This document shows positions 52,001 to 62,225 of a stretch of DNA of 64,000 nt, piece after piece. Source of the DNA: an uncultured Sulfurovum sp. GTDB taxonomy: Bacteria > Campylobacterota > Campylobacteria > Campylobacterales > Sulfurovaceae. Below the pieces are notes generated by a model. It did not search any database. It had not been told where the DNA came from and was given only the letters and a program-made list of their open reading frames with translations. Position 1 is the stretch's first letter; each line of letters starts with the position of its first letter. Both the position numbers and the translations under genes were made by a program. The DNA is taken from assembly GCA_902727855.1 (NCBI GenBank), contig CACVAS010000147.1, forward strand, positions 1 through 64,000. Reading direction: 5' to 3'.

Positions 52001-54245
52001 AATACTCATCATCAAACATATGTTTTAAATTACCATCAATGTATATTTTTGTTTTATGTGTATTTCTATCAATAACTGCTGTATAAAGAAACCATTTATT
52101 AGTTTCAAAGATATTAGAGTCTGTATTGTAATACTTTTGTATAGAATTATCTCCTGCAGAAGTTAAATGTAAAATATTTGAATTCTCCAGCCATAAAGCA
52201 TATTCTCTATTAGAATACCGTGGGCTATCTATCCTTACACCTCCTTTATGTATTATTGGCGACCATGAATTTGGTAAAGTTTTAATATTTATCCAGACAC
52301 TTAATGTTAACATAGTATCAATATTTAAACTACTATCGTGAGCTATTTCAACATAATCATCAACCCCGTCAAAACTACCAGCTTGACCAATCACACCATC
52401 AACATAAGCAACTCCACCATGTTCAGTACCATCATTTCCATTTCCACTACTATCATTTGCATTGCCTTCAAACTCGTAGTGGGCTACTAGGCCATTGCTT
52501 AGGTTGACCGTTTCGTTTGAGTCTGTTGTACCATTGGTGTCTACACTCTCCCAAACCGTAGGAAGCCCACAAAAACCAGACCCATAATAATCATCTTCTA
52601 TATTTTTATCATAAGCCAAATTTACCATAGTTATCTGAGTACTTGGCATAGCAAAAGAAAAAGTCTGATTGAAACTCTCAAAATTCAATGGCAAAGACTT
52701 TCTTTGACCATCTATGTCTATATACCACAACGTATAAGTAGCAGCATCTCCTGCATCATGTATGCAGCCTCTCAAAAAACTAGCTGTAATCCCTCCTTGA
52801 AAAGATACCGTATCCCCCAGTGTAGCATTAAGCTTATAGCCGTCTATGGTTGCATTTTGTGGTAGGGTTATGTTTAGGATTGGAGGGGTTTGAGTGTTTT
52901 CTTCAGTGTTACTGGTATGATGAAGAAAACTTAGGTCACCAATATTATTAACTTCATCTAATAAGTCTGCAGATATCTTATGTGTATCTACTTTAATATC
53001 ATTAATTAATTTAGAAATAATAACTTGAGAGATGTTTTTATCATATTCATACATATCTAAGGCTAGTAGTTTTTCAAAATCATTAATTTGTTTAGCATCT
53101 ACAGAAAGACCAAATAATGAGGCAAATGAAGCTTTAGAGAGATAACCTTTTGTATCATCATCCTTTAAATCTTTCGCTAGTTTAATATTAGATTTTATAC
53201 TATCACTATACGCATTTATTAAAGGTATATTAATATCATTACTACCAAGTTCATTGTGAATTTTAATCATATCTAATTTTGACTCAAATATATAGCTACT
53301 TGAATAGTACGAATAATATTGTTGCATTTGTACTGGATTAAGGTATTCTCCTTCAGCTATATTAAAATACTTTCCATCATCAAAATATTCAGAATATAGT
53401 TTAATGCTATTCTCTAAAATAGACCGTGTTCCTTCTGCAACGATAACAACTCCCCCTGCTGTAGTAGTACCTGCAAATACAGCCACAGAAGCCAAAGCAG
53501 AAGAATAATCTTTTAAAGTAGCTTCATTATTGATAACTTTGTACCCAGTGATACCTATATCCAAAATCGCCAAAGCATTTCCAGCCCAAGCAATACTTTT
53601 ATTAATATTCTTCAAGTAAACTGCCGTACGAGCATTAATAATAGAAGATGGCTTAATTTTATTAAAAAAACTCGTTCTTGATTTAATTCCTTCAATTATT
53701 TTGTTAATGTGTCCTTTTTCCATCTCCGTCGCAGTTATTTTCATTTTTTCCAATGAGAGTAAAAGGTTTTGACCTCTTGATTTTAAAGAAGATAAAAGAT
53801 TAGTATATGTAGCTTGAAGTTTTGGTGTTAAAGTATTAGAAGCATACTGTTTATTTTTCAGCACTGCTCTTACATCTTCTTTTGCCTCTTGAACAAATTG
53901 TAATTGTCTTTGGTAGTCAAGCTTAAATTCAGCCATCGAAATCTTTTTTTGCTTGACAAAATCCTCTATCTCTACTAGCTCAAAATTAGGATTCCCAATA
54001 ATTGCTGCAAACTGCTTTTCAGCATCCTTTGCATGAAAAAGCCCTGACATTTCATAATCTAACTGAATAGCATTTGCAACTTCACCTATGAGTAAATATG
54101 TTTGAAACCATGGTGAATCTTTAACCTCTTCGTAATCTTGATTGTAATCATCAATAACATCATTTGCATTAGTGTAACTATTTAATCCAAAAATCAACAA
54201 ACCCGCAACAAAAAACTTCTTAAAAAACATAAAAAAACTCCACAA
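49098..54245 (-). CDS. Giant secreted protein: two LamG domains, SLH-like repeats, TSP type-3/EF-type Ca repeats
   Basis: Twice-repeated GLVAHYEFEGxANDSSGNGNxGTExGGVxYVDGVIGQAGSFDGVDD; RPDDNVSLAEALK SLH-like; DDDGDGVLDNNDD repeats. Confidence 0.85.
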   Translation of the reverse strand: MWSFFMFFKKFFVAGLLIFGLNSYTNANDVIDDYNQDYEEVKDSPWFQTYLLIGEVANAIQLDYEMSGLFHAKDAEKQFAAIIGNPNFELVEIEDFVKQKKISMAEFKLDYQRQLQFVQEAKEDVRAVLKNKQYASNTLTPKLQATYTNLLSSLKSRGQNLLLSLEKMKITATEMEKGHINKIIEGIKSRTSFFNKIKPSSIINARTAVYLKNINKSIAWAGNALAILDIGITGYKVINNEATLKDYSSALASVAVFAGTTTAGGVVIVAEGTRSILENSIKLYSEYFDDGKYFNIAEGEYLNPVQMQQYYSYYSSSYIFESKLDMIKIHNELGSNDINIPLINAYSDSIKSNIKLAKDLKDDDTKGYLSKASFASLFGLSVDAKQINDFEKLLALDMYEYDKNISQVIISKLINDIKVDTHKISADLLDEVNNIGDLSFLHHTSNTEENTQTPPILNITLPQNATIDGYKLNATLGDTVSFQGGITASFLRGCIHDAGDAATYTLWYIDIDGQRKSLPLNFESFNQTFSFAMPSTQITMVNLAYDKNIEDDYYGSGFCGLPTVWESVDTNGTTDSNETVNLSNGLVAHYEFEGNANDSSGNGNDGTEHGGVAYVDGVIGQAGSFDGVDDYVEIAHDSSLNIDTMLTLSVWINIKTLPNSWSPIIHKGGVRIDSPRYSNREYALWLENSNILHLTSAGDNSIQKYYNTDSNIFETNKWFLYTAVIDRNTHKTKIYIDGNLKHMFDDEYSSFNRNTNNLRIAWTEENHNNYSFYNGNLDDLRIYNRALNETEIQELYALKQQDPIDLEEGLVAHYEFEGDANDSSGNGNHGTEYGGVSYVDGVIGQAGSFDGVDDHIEIDSNVGDNEQTLSVSVWAKTSDLSNDWGMIVGREYSGSNVNDVWSIKQHLNSVGVQVLESDSSEYYNEVQINDSWQQLGFIYNGNEKKLKAFKNSKIIYSLDVLQGSLNSDNLLKLFIGTYATKNYYYNGHIDDLRIYNRALSESEIQELYKLGGGTTPTTTIQTINLLNENYLDGTVIGNAFTKEWTFNKELTDLSINILENTYQNTITVDDFIKEGNTLKINLTPNTTNAINKLTLQFKNSNGEIVKVSGSDTFWSLTKINHAPRLADGQLTRLVGDSSAYLEIETYDSDGDVVTLSVEDSAGGSVSLNGNRLSASFSDGQVAHTIKIGLNDGKETVVKEFRVIDFSQNSIENYYVDVASSSEYFDAIAFGTLKGVVEGQVNSDDETQRIFRPDDNVSLAEALKIVIKAEQKAGLIELKTAEYYRSTFPTWAMPYYTFAVDTGALKSEMGNLAYIYPSRESIAQLIVKTLDLEAKVYHLDSNVSFVDEVDFSDDVMLHYAKVAKAFGLFMTVTHANPQQSISRAELTQVIQRIFMIPHATLNVSPQSIEYGETLTATLSNVQADAINASIHTLYNAVDTLGVTYFANGVEVSSPIDSHNLPITLKTLYAVLDNDGVKNIVSSAINMSYTDADNDGLQDTVDQWVSDIRYAFDENNNGIPDILDDIYNLASNTASGTTVLDSYTVNIADIIRDGGWFAPDLDDDGVSDNNDPDIDGDGVVNAADAFPRDASEWLDTDNDGTGNNADDDDDGDGVLDNNDDLPLNKNESVDTDHDGTGNNADTDDDNDGISDADERKWGFDPLDASDGGDTDSDGDGVSNKDEIEAGSDPLDPSDTKKPKKFVPIIADDLMIMIPLKG

Positions 54246-54317
54246 AAAATATTACGCCAATTCTAACAATAAATTTTATCACATTTATGTCACATTTTAC
54301 GTCACATTTTGAAAAAC

Positions 54318-54327
54318 GGGGGGGGGG
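54318..54327. repeat. Homopolymer G10 tract upstream of giant surface protein
   Basis: aaaacGGGGGGGGGGaaag in an AT-rich context, ~75 nt upstream of the ATG at 54245. Confidence 0.9.
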
Positions 54328-54556
54328 AAAGAGTGTTGTAAATTTATGTATTTGGATATATTTGATACAGAACTACACACTACATACATAGAAAAATTAC
54401 CACTTCAGCCTAGAACACCTCATCAAAATATCTAAGATTTTGGGTGTTGGTGTGGAAGTGTTTTTTGAGGGGGTTGAGAGTAGTAAAAAATAAGATGGTT
54501 TTTATTCATTGAAAGTATTATGCTATAATCCAATCAAAGTATTAAACAGAAAGGTG

Positions 54557-54788
54557 ATGAATACCAAAAATTGATGAAGTCAAAGAGTTTATCGGGTTTT
54601 TAAAGGCTATATTTATCACACTGATTGTAATTGATACATCGTTAATTGCATGGGTTTTCAAAAACTTTGACATTGCACACACTGGTAGAGTATATACCGT
54701 TGTATTTTTAACTATTGTATTTGCTATTGCTATCGGTTTACTTTTTAACAAAATATTAAAAGAAATAAAACGATTAAAGGATTTATAA
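54557..54788 (+). pseudogene. Small two-TM membrane protein (module copy B, first gene), apparently +1 frameshifted at A5
   Basis: Removing one A from accAAAAAttg gives MNTKIDEVKEFIGFLKAIFITLIVIDTSLIAWVFKNFDIAHTGRVYTVVFLTIVFAIAIGLLFNKILKEIKRLKDL, paralogous to 32950-33180. Confidence 0.65.
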
Positions 54789-54874
54789 TGATTGCACTTA
54801 TTATCTCGCTAGGAACAGGCTTACTGTTACTAAGCTACATGGCTTATAAGATTAATACATTTCAGTATGACTGA
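54788..54874 (+). CDS. 28-aa single-TM micropeptide (module copy B, second gene)
   Basis: MIALIISLGTGLLLLSYMAYKINTFQYD; same TTTATAATG junction as copy A. Confidence 0.6.
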   Translation: MIALIISLGTGLLLLSYMAYKINTFQYD

Positions 54875-54975
54875 TTTATTATATAAGTGTTTGAACCTTT
54901 CAAACAATAAATAACACATAATAACTAGAAATGGGCATGAAACCTACCCATTAAAAACATCTAAACTATTGGATG

Positions 54976-57207
54976 TTATATATCTTGTTCAATCGTCTTA
55001 GCAAACGTACCGAAGTATATATCTTTCACCTTACTAAGTGGCATTTCTACATCATTTACCTTAACCAATGTGCCACCTACTCTACCTATGACTTGAGTAG
55101 GTAAACCTAAGGATTTTGCCATACCTTCTACTGCTGCTACATTTCCCTGACTTACTTCTAGTAGTGCACGAGACTGTGACTCATCAAAGATGTTTCTACT
55201 TTCTCCTACCTCAACAGTTGCAACTATACCTTTACTAGATACAGCTGCCATTTTAGATAAAGCAAGGGCTACACCACCTACATTGACATCTTTAGCAGCA
55301 TGCAGTAGCCCTTTTTTGTTGGCTTCTATGACTAACTCCCAGAGTGCAAGTTCTGCTTGGTAGTTAAACTCTGGTAGAGAACCAGCAGTCTCACCATGTA
55401 GTGCCTTAATGTACAGTGAACCACCGAACTCACCTTTTGTCTTTCCTACCATGAGTACTGCAGAGTCATCTTTTTGGAATGATGAGGGTAAAACTTTATT
55501 TTCATCTTCATTAAGACCTACCATAGCAATCGCCGGCGTTGGGAAAACAGATACACCATTGGTTTCATTGTATAACGATACATTTCCTGAGACTACAGGT
55601 GTCGTTAACGCTAAACATGCCTCTTTTATACCCTCACAAGATTGTGCAAACTGCCACATCACCTCTGGGTTTTCTGGGTTACCAAAGTTGAGACAATCTG
55701 TAATAGAAAGTGGTCTAGCACCTGACATAGCAACATTACGTCCTGACTCAACGACAGCCAATGCCGCACCTTTGTATGGGTCTATGTAACAATAACGTGG
55801 ATTACAGTCAGAACTCATAGCCAAGGCTTTTCCGTTCTCTTTAATACGAATAGAAGAGGCATCTAAACTTCCTGGTGCTTTAGTTGTATTGGTTTGTACC
55901 ATAGAGTCATATTGATTATAGACCCATGCTTTGTCAGAGACTTCTATGTTTGATAAAAGTGTTTCATACGCTTCTTGATCTGCTACAGCCTTATAGTCTG
56001 TCACAGATTTTCCATTGACTTCATCTAAGTAGCTAGGACGTGCCACAGGTCTGTCTAATACTGGTGCTTCTTCACTCACTGGTGCTATAGGCATATTGGC
56101 ACATGGTTCACCATGCCACATGAGTTCCATACGTGCTGTGTCTGTCACCTCACCAATGACAGCGACATCTAGTTCCCATCTTTCAAAGATATCTATAATC
56201 TCTTGTTCTCTACCTTTTTTAGCACAAATAAGCATACGTTCTTGTGACTCTGAAAGCATAAAGTCATACGGTGTCATACCCTCTTCACGTGCAGGCACTT
56301 TGTCTAGGTGCATAATAAGTCCTGCACCTGTTTTACCAGCCATTTCAAATGCAGAAGAGGTAAGACCTGCTGCACCCATATCTTGTATACCTACAATATG
56401 ATCTGTTTTAAAAAGTTCTAAACATGCTTCAAGCAGTAACTTCTCTGTAAATGGGTCACCTACTTGTACTGTAGGACGTAGTGATTTTGACTCTTCTGTA
56501 AAACTGTCTGAACTCATTACGGCTCCACCTAGACCGTCACGTCCTGTTTTAGATCCTACGTACATCACAGAGTTACCTACACCTGAAGCCACGCCTAAAA
56601 AGATTTCATCGGATTTTACCAATCCAAGTGAAAAGGCATTAACTAAAATGTTTCCATTGTAAGATTCATCGAAACTCACTTCACCACCAATGGTAGGTAC
56701 TCCCATACAATTACCATACGAACCAATACCATCTACCACACCACGTACCAAGTGTCTTTGGTACTTAGCGATATCTGAGTCGCCTTTGACCGTTCCAAAA
56801 CGTAAGGCATTCATGTTAGCAACTGGTCTTGCTCCCATAGTAAAGATATCTCTAAGTATCCCACCTACACCTGTGGCTGCACCTTGGAAAGGTTCTATAA
56901 ATGAAGGATGGTTATGTGATTCCATTTTGAACACTGCTGCCATACCATCACCAATGTCAATAACTCCAGCATTTTCTCCAGGACCTTGTATGACCCATGG
57001 TGCCTCTGTAGGAAAACCTCTAAGATATTTTGTACTAGATTTATACGAACAATGTTCAGACCACATTGCGGAAAAAATACCAATCTCAACGATATTTGGA
57101 TGACGTCCTTCTAATATACGTAAAATATCTTCATACTCTGGTGGTGTAAGTTTATGGTTTTTTAAAACTTCATCTAAATCTTCTATTGGCTTATTGGGTT
57201 GTGACAT
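54976..57207 (-). CDS. purL: Phosphoribosylformylglycinamidine synthase subunit PurL
   Basis: [57 protein letters not shown]. Confidence 0.97.
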   Translation of the reverse strand: MSQPNKPIEDLDEVLKNHKLTPPEYEDILRILEGRHPNIVEIGIFSAMWSEHCSYKSSTKYLRGFPTEAPWVIQGPGENAGVIDIGDGMAAVFKMESHNHPSFIEPFQGAATGVGGILRDIFTMGARPVANMNALRFGTVKGDSDIAKYQRHLVRGVVDGIGSYGNCMGVPTIGGEVSFDESYNGNILVNAFSLGLVKSDEIFLGVASGVGNSVMYVGSKTGRDGLGGAVMSSDSFTEESKSLRPTVQVGDPFTEKLLLEACLELFKTDHIVGIQDMGAAGLTSSAFEMAGKTGAGLIMHLDKVPAREEGMTPYDFMLSESQERMLICAKKGREQEIIDIFERWELDVAVIGEVTDTARMELMWHGEPCANMPIAPVSEEAPVLDRPVARPSYLDEVNGKSVTDYKAVADQEAYETLLSNIEVSDKAWVYNQYDSMVQTNTTKAPGSLDASSIRIKENGKALAMSSDCNPRYCYIDPYKGAALAVVESGRNVAMSGARPLSITDCLNFGNPENPEVMWQFAQSCEGIKEACLALTTPVVSGNVSLYNETNGVSVFPTPAIAMVGLNEDENKVLPSSFQKDDSAVLMVGKTKGEFGGSLYIKALHGETAGSLPEFNYQAELALWELVIEANKKGLLHAAKDVNVGGVALALSKMAAVSSKGIVATVEVGESRNIFDESQSRALLEVSQGNVAAVEGMAKSLGLPTQVIGRVGGTLVKVNDVEMPLSKVKDIYFGTFAKTIEQDI

Positions 57208-57296
57208 GAACTGAGTCCTTTTAGGGCTTAAAATAAGGAGTATATTTTACTAAAAAAGTACTAAATAGTTCATAAAACAAAAACGCAATCAAATAC

Positions 57297-58100
57297 TCAA
57301 TAAAGTAATGCTAAATCATCCAAGTCAAACAAGAGAAGCGTATCATTTTTCATACTTTTAAGTTCGTTAGAAAAACCTGACTTTGAGAAGATTGCATAGA
57401 CGTCTGCATTAATACCCGATGCTACTGCTTTAGCCTGTAACTTACTAAGTTCATTTTTACATATTTTTCTCTGTTTATATTTACACTCACCAAGTATGAC
57501 TTTTCTTTTTTTACTTATCAACAATATGTCAAACTCTGAATGAATATTCCAATAACTACCTGAAGAGATTATCTCTATTTGATCAGCGTAGTGTTGTAGT
57601 AGTAATGCATTTGAAAGATGTTCATAAACCAGTGAACGTAAACGTTCATAATGTCTTTCAAAGTTATCTAAAAAGTTTTTTCCCTCACCCGATGCCAACG
57701 CTTCACTATAGTAACTCACAAAACCAAACCAAAAACGCATAAAAGGTTTTACAAAACGAAGTTTATGTTGTATACGGTAGGTACGTTGTTCCTTCTTTAG
57801 TTTATGTTTAGGATGATGTTTTAATGGTGCTTCACGAGAATACTCAACATTTAAGACATTTAAAGAGACAAGTTCAGCCACTATGCGCTCACCTGTAGAC
57901 TCTGAAAGTTTTGCTTTACGTATAGCAGAATAGAATTTTCCATCGCCTCTTGCTACTGCTACCAATAACTCTTTATAGGGTGTTTCAAGTAAGTATGAAG
58001 GTCGCACTAAATCTTGATATTGAGAAAAGTTTTCTACAAAGTTGGACTCTACCATAGAAAATACATCATCATAAAAATCCAATGTCACTGCAGCTTCCAT
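57297..58100 (-). CDS. DUF234-containing protein, C-terminal part of an ATPase family (ATPase domain absent)
   Basis: RFVKPFMRFWFGFVSYYSE...NFERHYERLRSLVYEHLSNALL...EFDILLISKKRKVILGECKYK. Confidence 0.7.
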   Translation of the reverse strand: MEAAVTLDFYDDVFSMVESNFVENFSQYQDLVRPSYLLETPYKELLVAVARGDGKFYSAIRKAKLSESTGERIVAELVSLNVLNVEYSREAPLKHHPKHKLKKEQRTYRIQHKLRFVKPFMRFWFGFVSYYSEALASGEGKNFLDNFERHYERLRSLVYEHLSNALLLQHYADQIEIISSGSYWNIHSEFDILLISKKRKVILGECKYKQRKICKNELSKLQAKAVASGINADVYAIFSKSGFSNELKSMKNDTLLLFDLDDLALLY

Positions 58101-58285
58101 ACCCCCTAAAATAGAAAAGTACTCAACTGTCTCTTCTAATGATAAATAGGAAAAGTGTTGATGGAATTTTTGAAATGACTCTTTGATAGCATTCCTTTGT
58201 CTATATGAAAATGATTCATCAATATTAACATACTTTTATTTTAACTTATGGTATGATTATTTTTTAATCAACATAAGAGACGACA

Positions 58286-59020
58286 ATGGAAACATTTTTC
58301 ACTACTTCAGAAAATATACAGCACATTATTAAGAGTTTTAATCTCACAAAAACCCTCTTTGTTTCTTCCATACTCATTGGAGAAGCACGGACAGGAAAGA
58401 AGTCACTTGCACGCCACCTTTTTCCTCATGCACACCTAGTATCATGTAAGAATCAAAAAAGTGTTGAAGAAGCACTTGAAGAGTATGACGAAATTATTCT
58501 TACCGATTTTGAGTTACTCTCAAATCCATCTGCCCTTAATTTTAACAATAAACGTATTATAGCCACAGCAAATTTTGAAGGTAATAGCACGCTTATCGAT
58601 GACCTTTTCGCTTTTATTTATACGATGCCTTCTTTACAAGAACGTCCTAAGGATGTAGAATATCTCAAAACACTGTTTGTCAACAATGCATGTAAAACCC
58701 TTCAAATAGATAAGACAACTATTGATAAAAATATGATACCTGTAGACATTAGTACCAATACTCAAAGTTTAAAAAAGTCGATCTATCTCTATTTAACTAA
58801 GCTAACCATGACACAAGAAGATATAGCAGCACTTAGTTATGCTTATTTTTTAGAACATCTTGAAGGAAATGATGGATACAGACAACACCTTAGCCTGTAT
58901 GAAAAGCCACTTATTGAAGCTGGACTGAAAAAATTTGGTTCACAACTTCAACTTTCACAAATACTAGGTATCAATCGAAACACACTAAGAAAGAAAATTC
59001 ATGAACACAACATCCATTAA
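58286..59020 (+). CDS. Degenerate NtrC-like regulator with Fis-type HTH
   Basis: Residual Walker A GEARTGKKSLARHLF and C-terminal SQILGINRNTLRKKIHEHNI; no GAFTGA. Confidence 0.7.
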   Translation: METFFTTSENIQHIIKSFNLTKTLFVSSILIGEARTGKKSLARHLFPHAHLVSCKNQKSVEEALEEYDEIILTDFELLSNPSALNFNNKRIIATANFEGNSTLIDDLFAFIYTMPSLQERPKDVEYLKTLFVNNACKTLQIDKTTIDKNMIPVDISTNTQSLKKSIYLYLTKLTMTQEDIAALSYAYFLEHLEGNDGYRQHLSLYEKPLIEAGLKKFGSQLQLSQILGINRNTLRKKIHEHNIH

Positions 59021-59717
59021 CTTTCAATCCTTCGTAGAATGGGATAATAGTCCCTTTATATTATTTTCTAATGAAGGGAGGGTAGTCTATTTAAACGCCA
59101 ATGCAGAAGTACTGCTAGGTTATGTTTCACAAAATGAAATGTATGATATTGCTCTGTCTTACGCACCAAAAGACTTTGGATATAAAACGACTTTACTTCA
59201 GTTGTCTTATCATACTTTTCAATTCTATTCTATCACTGTAGGCTATGAAAATGAAGAACAACTTTCATTACGTCTTTACAATACACCACGTCTACAAAAT
59301 GAAGAACAACTGAAAACAGATACCCTAGCCACAACAGATATCAATATTTTGCTTGAAGCCAATCTAGCACTCTTTAAAAGTGCAAATAGTACTGCCTTAA
59401 CCTTACTCACAGATCAAGATCTACCCCCATTTAAAATAGAACAAAATAATTTTTCAAAGCTTTTACGAAAATCTCTTGATATATTTTGTGATGAAGATGC
59501 GATACATATTGAGCTCAAGCTTATTATTGGCCAATATATTCTTATTGACAATAAAAAAAGGTCTATTGTTCAACTTACAATCTCTTCGCACTCTTATTCT
59601 TCCAATATTAGTCATAGAGAGAAAAATCGTGAAATCAACATACTGGCTAAAAAATGCCATATTACCCCTACATTAAATCATAATCGTATTATGTTAGAAA
59701 TACCCTTTATAGAATAA
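59001..59717 (+). CDS. NtrB-like PAS/degenerate kinase protein
   Basis: PAS-like NSPFILFSNEGRVVYLNANAEVLLGY; overlaps NtrC-like gene; no convincing H-box or ATPase motifs. Confidence 0.6.
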   Translation: MNTTSINFQSFVEWDNSPFILFSNEGRVVYLNANAEVLLGYVSQNEMYDIALSYAPKDFGYKTTLLQLSYHTFQFYSITVGYENEEQLSLRLYNTPRLQNEEQLKTDTLATTDINILLEANLALFKSANSTALTLLTDQDLPPFKIEQNNFSKLLRKSLDIFCDEDAIHIELKLIIGQYILIDNKKRSIVQLTISSHSYSSNISHREKNREINILAKKCHITPTLNHNRIMLEIPFIE

Positions 59718-59801
59718 TTTATTACAATTTATAGATGAAAATAACTACTATGCTACAAAAGTTTTGTTATCATCTTATAGTTTAAATTTAGGAGATTCCT
59801 T

Positions 59802-60971
59802 ATGGAAATGAATTATGTAATCGATACACTCTTTGCACTGTTTGCAATGACACTTATCATCTTTATGGTACCAGGCTTTGCTATGCTAGAAGCTGGGCTT
59901 GTGAGAACTAAAAATGTCACAGCAGTACTCACAACGAACATCATGATATATGCCGTAGCGTCTATGGCATTTTTACTTGTAGGCTATAGCCTTGCATTTG
60001 GATCTTGGGAAAATAGTAGTATGAGTATGTATGCTGCCTTTTTATTTCAAATGGCATTTGTAGGTAAAACTGTCAACATTATGTCTGGAGGGGTCAGCGA
60101 GAGAACTCGTATTATCCCACTTACACTCTTTACTGTCATTATGGCAGCTGTGATATACCCTTTAGTTGTCAATGTAACTTGGGGAGCCAACTTACTTGAA
60201 GGAACGATGTTTGACATATCTGCTATGCATGACCTTGCAGGAAGTACAGTCATTCATTCCACAGGTGCTTGGGCATTACTCGCAGCCATCATCATCATAG
60301 GGCCAAGACGTGGACGCTATACAGAAGATGGAAAAATCCGTGTCATTCCTGCTTCTAACATTCCTTTAGTAGTCTTAGGTGCACTACTTCTGTGGATAGG
60401 TTGGTTTGGGTTCAATGGAGGTTCTGTTGGTTCAATCTCATCTAAAGAAAATGCTGACTTAGTAGCACTCACTATTATGAATACCAATACTGGTGGTTTA
60501 GCCGGTGCACTGATGGTAGGATTAATTATGTATATCAAATATAAACGATTTGATATCACCATGGTACTCAATGGCGCATTAGGTGGACTTGTCTCTGTGA
60601 CAGCAGGGGCTGATATGTTTGATATGTATGCACCTATTTACATAGGTGCTATTGGGGGAGCCATCGTTGTCTTTGGTGTAGCGATGTTTGATAAACTTAA
60701 ACTTGATGACCCGGTAGGTGCGCTCTCTGTTCACCTCCTTAACGGTATTTGGGGAACTATAGCTGTAGCTCTTTTTGCAGATGTTTCACTTTGGGACCAA
60801 GTAAAAGGTGTACTCGTAGTAGGTGTATTTGCCTTTACAAGCTCATTTATTGTAATCTATGTTATTAACAAGGTGTCAAAATTCAGAGCTCAAGACGATG
60901 AACAACAACAAGGTCTTGACATAGAAGAGTGTGGGCTAGAAGCCTACCCAGAATTTAGACGTTCAATTTAG
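59802..60971 (+). CDS. amtB: Ammonium transporter
   Basis: MVPGFAMLEAGLVRTKNV, DLAGSTVIHSTGAWALLAA, HLLNGIWGTIAVALFA. Confidence 0.96.
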   Translation: MEMNYVIDTLFALFAMTLIIFMVPGFAMLEAGLVRTKNVTAVLTTNIMIYAVASMAFLLVGYSLAFGSWENSSMSMYAAFLFQMAFVGKTVNIMSGGVSERTRIIPLTLFTVIMAAVIYPLVVNVTWGANLLEGTMFDISAMHDLAGSTVIHSTGAWALLAAIIIIGPRRGRYTEDGKIRVIPASNIPLVVLGALLLWIGWFGFNGGSVGSISSKENADLVALTIMNTNTGGLAGALMVGLIMYIKYKRFDITMVLNGALGGLVSVTAGADMFDMYAPIYIGAIGGAIVVFGVAMFDKLKLDDPVGALSVHLLNGIWGTIAVALFADVSLWDQVKGVLVVGVFAFTSSFIVIYVINKVSKFRAQDDEQQQGLDIEECGLEAYPEFRRSI

Positions 60972-61081
60972 AGGATGTGAACTGGGCAAAGCTCATGCTT
61001 CACTACACTGACGTTGTGTCCTCTTCAGCATTTGAGGGCTCTCGTAACTAGTTACTCTTGGAAGTATCTAGTATATTTTAA

Positions 61082-61466
<385 letters not shown>

Positions 61467-62225
61467 GAAAAGCATACCCTAAATGTATTTTATAATGCTA
61501 ACGAAACGCACCTAGTTATTTCAGGGGTATAAGCCCCTACACCTTTCTACATTCTCTTGACTTCCTTCAATTTTCCAAACTACTCTATCTATACCAAGGT
61601 GACCACCATTGATGCGTTAATTAGTACTTTGTAACAGTGTCTCATGAACGGATGTCACCTTCTGCGGTGAGTGCAGAAGAAACAGTTCCAAAACTAAAAA
61701 AAGAGAAGGTCAATATAGCTAGTAAATAACGTAGCATTTTTCTCCTTTTTTAGGTTTGGTTGTTTGAATATACTTTTATTTTTATTTAATGTTTATTGTG
61801 TACAATGATGGAAAGGGTACATCGATACCTGAAGAACTTCTACTTCTTCAGGATCAATGCGATTACTTATCGTTATCGGTGTTCTTTTGCCTTTTACACT
61901 CTTTATAATCAAGCCACATAATTGTAACTCTCATAACTCCAAGCATTAAAAACAGTACTGAAAATAGAATTTCCATAATGTACCCTTTCAACTGAGATTA
62001 ACCCTGCCTATGCTTGAAGCATATAAATCTGCAAGCCCACCCACTCAATGAAAAGAAGGACACTACCCCATTACCTAAAAGGGTACGGTGAATTATAGCT
62101 AATTGTTGGGTAAGTATCGATGTGTTTTAATGGGCATTTTAAGGTACGATTATGTTTATTTGACCTATGCTTTACCATCTCTCATACAGCATGACAAATA
62201 TAATCCTCCTAATTATCATTAGTTG

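Noticed and set aside
61642-61737. 31-aa signal-peptide-like ORF MLRYLLAILTFSFFSFGTVSSALTAEGDIRS
   Set aside because: Could be a truncated remnant, but nothing else supports expression or conservation.
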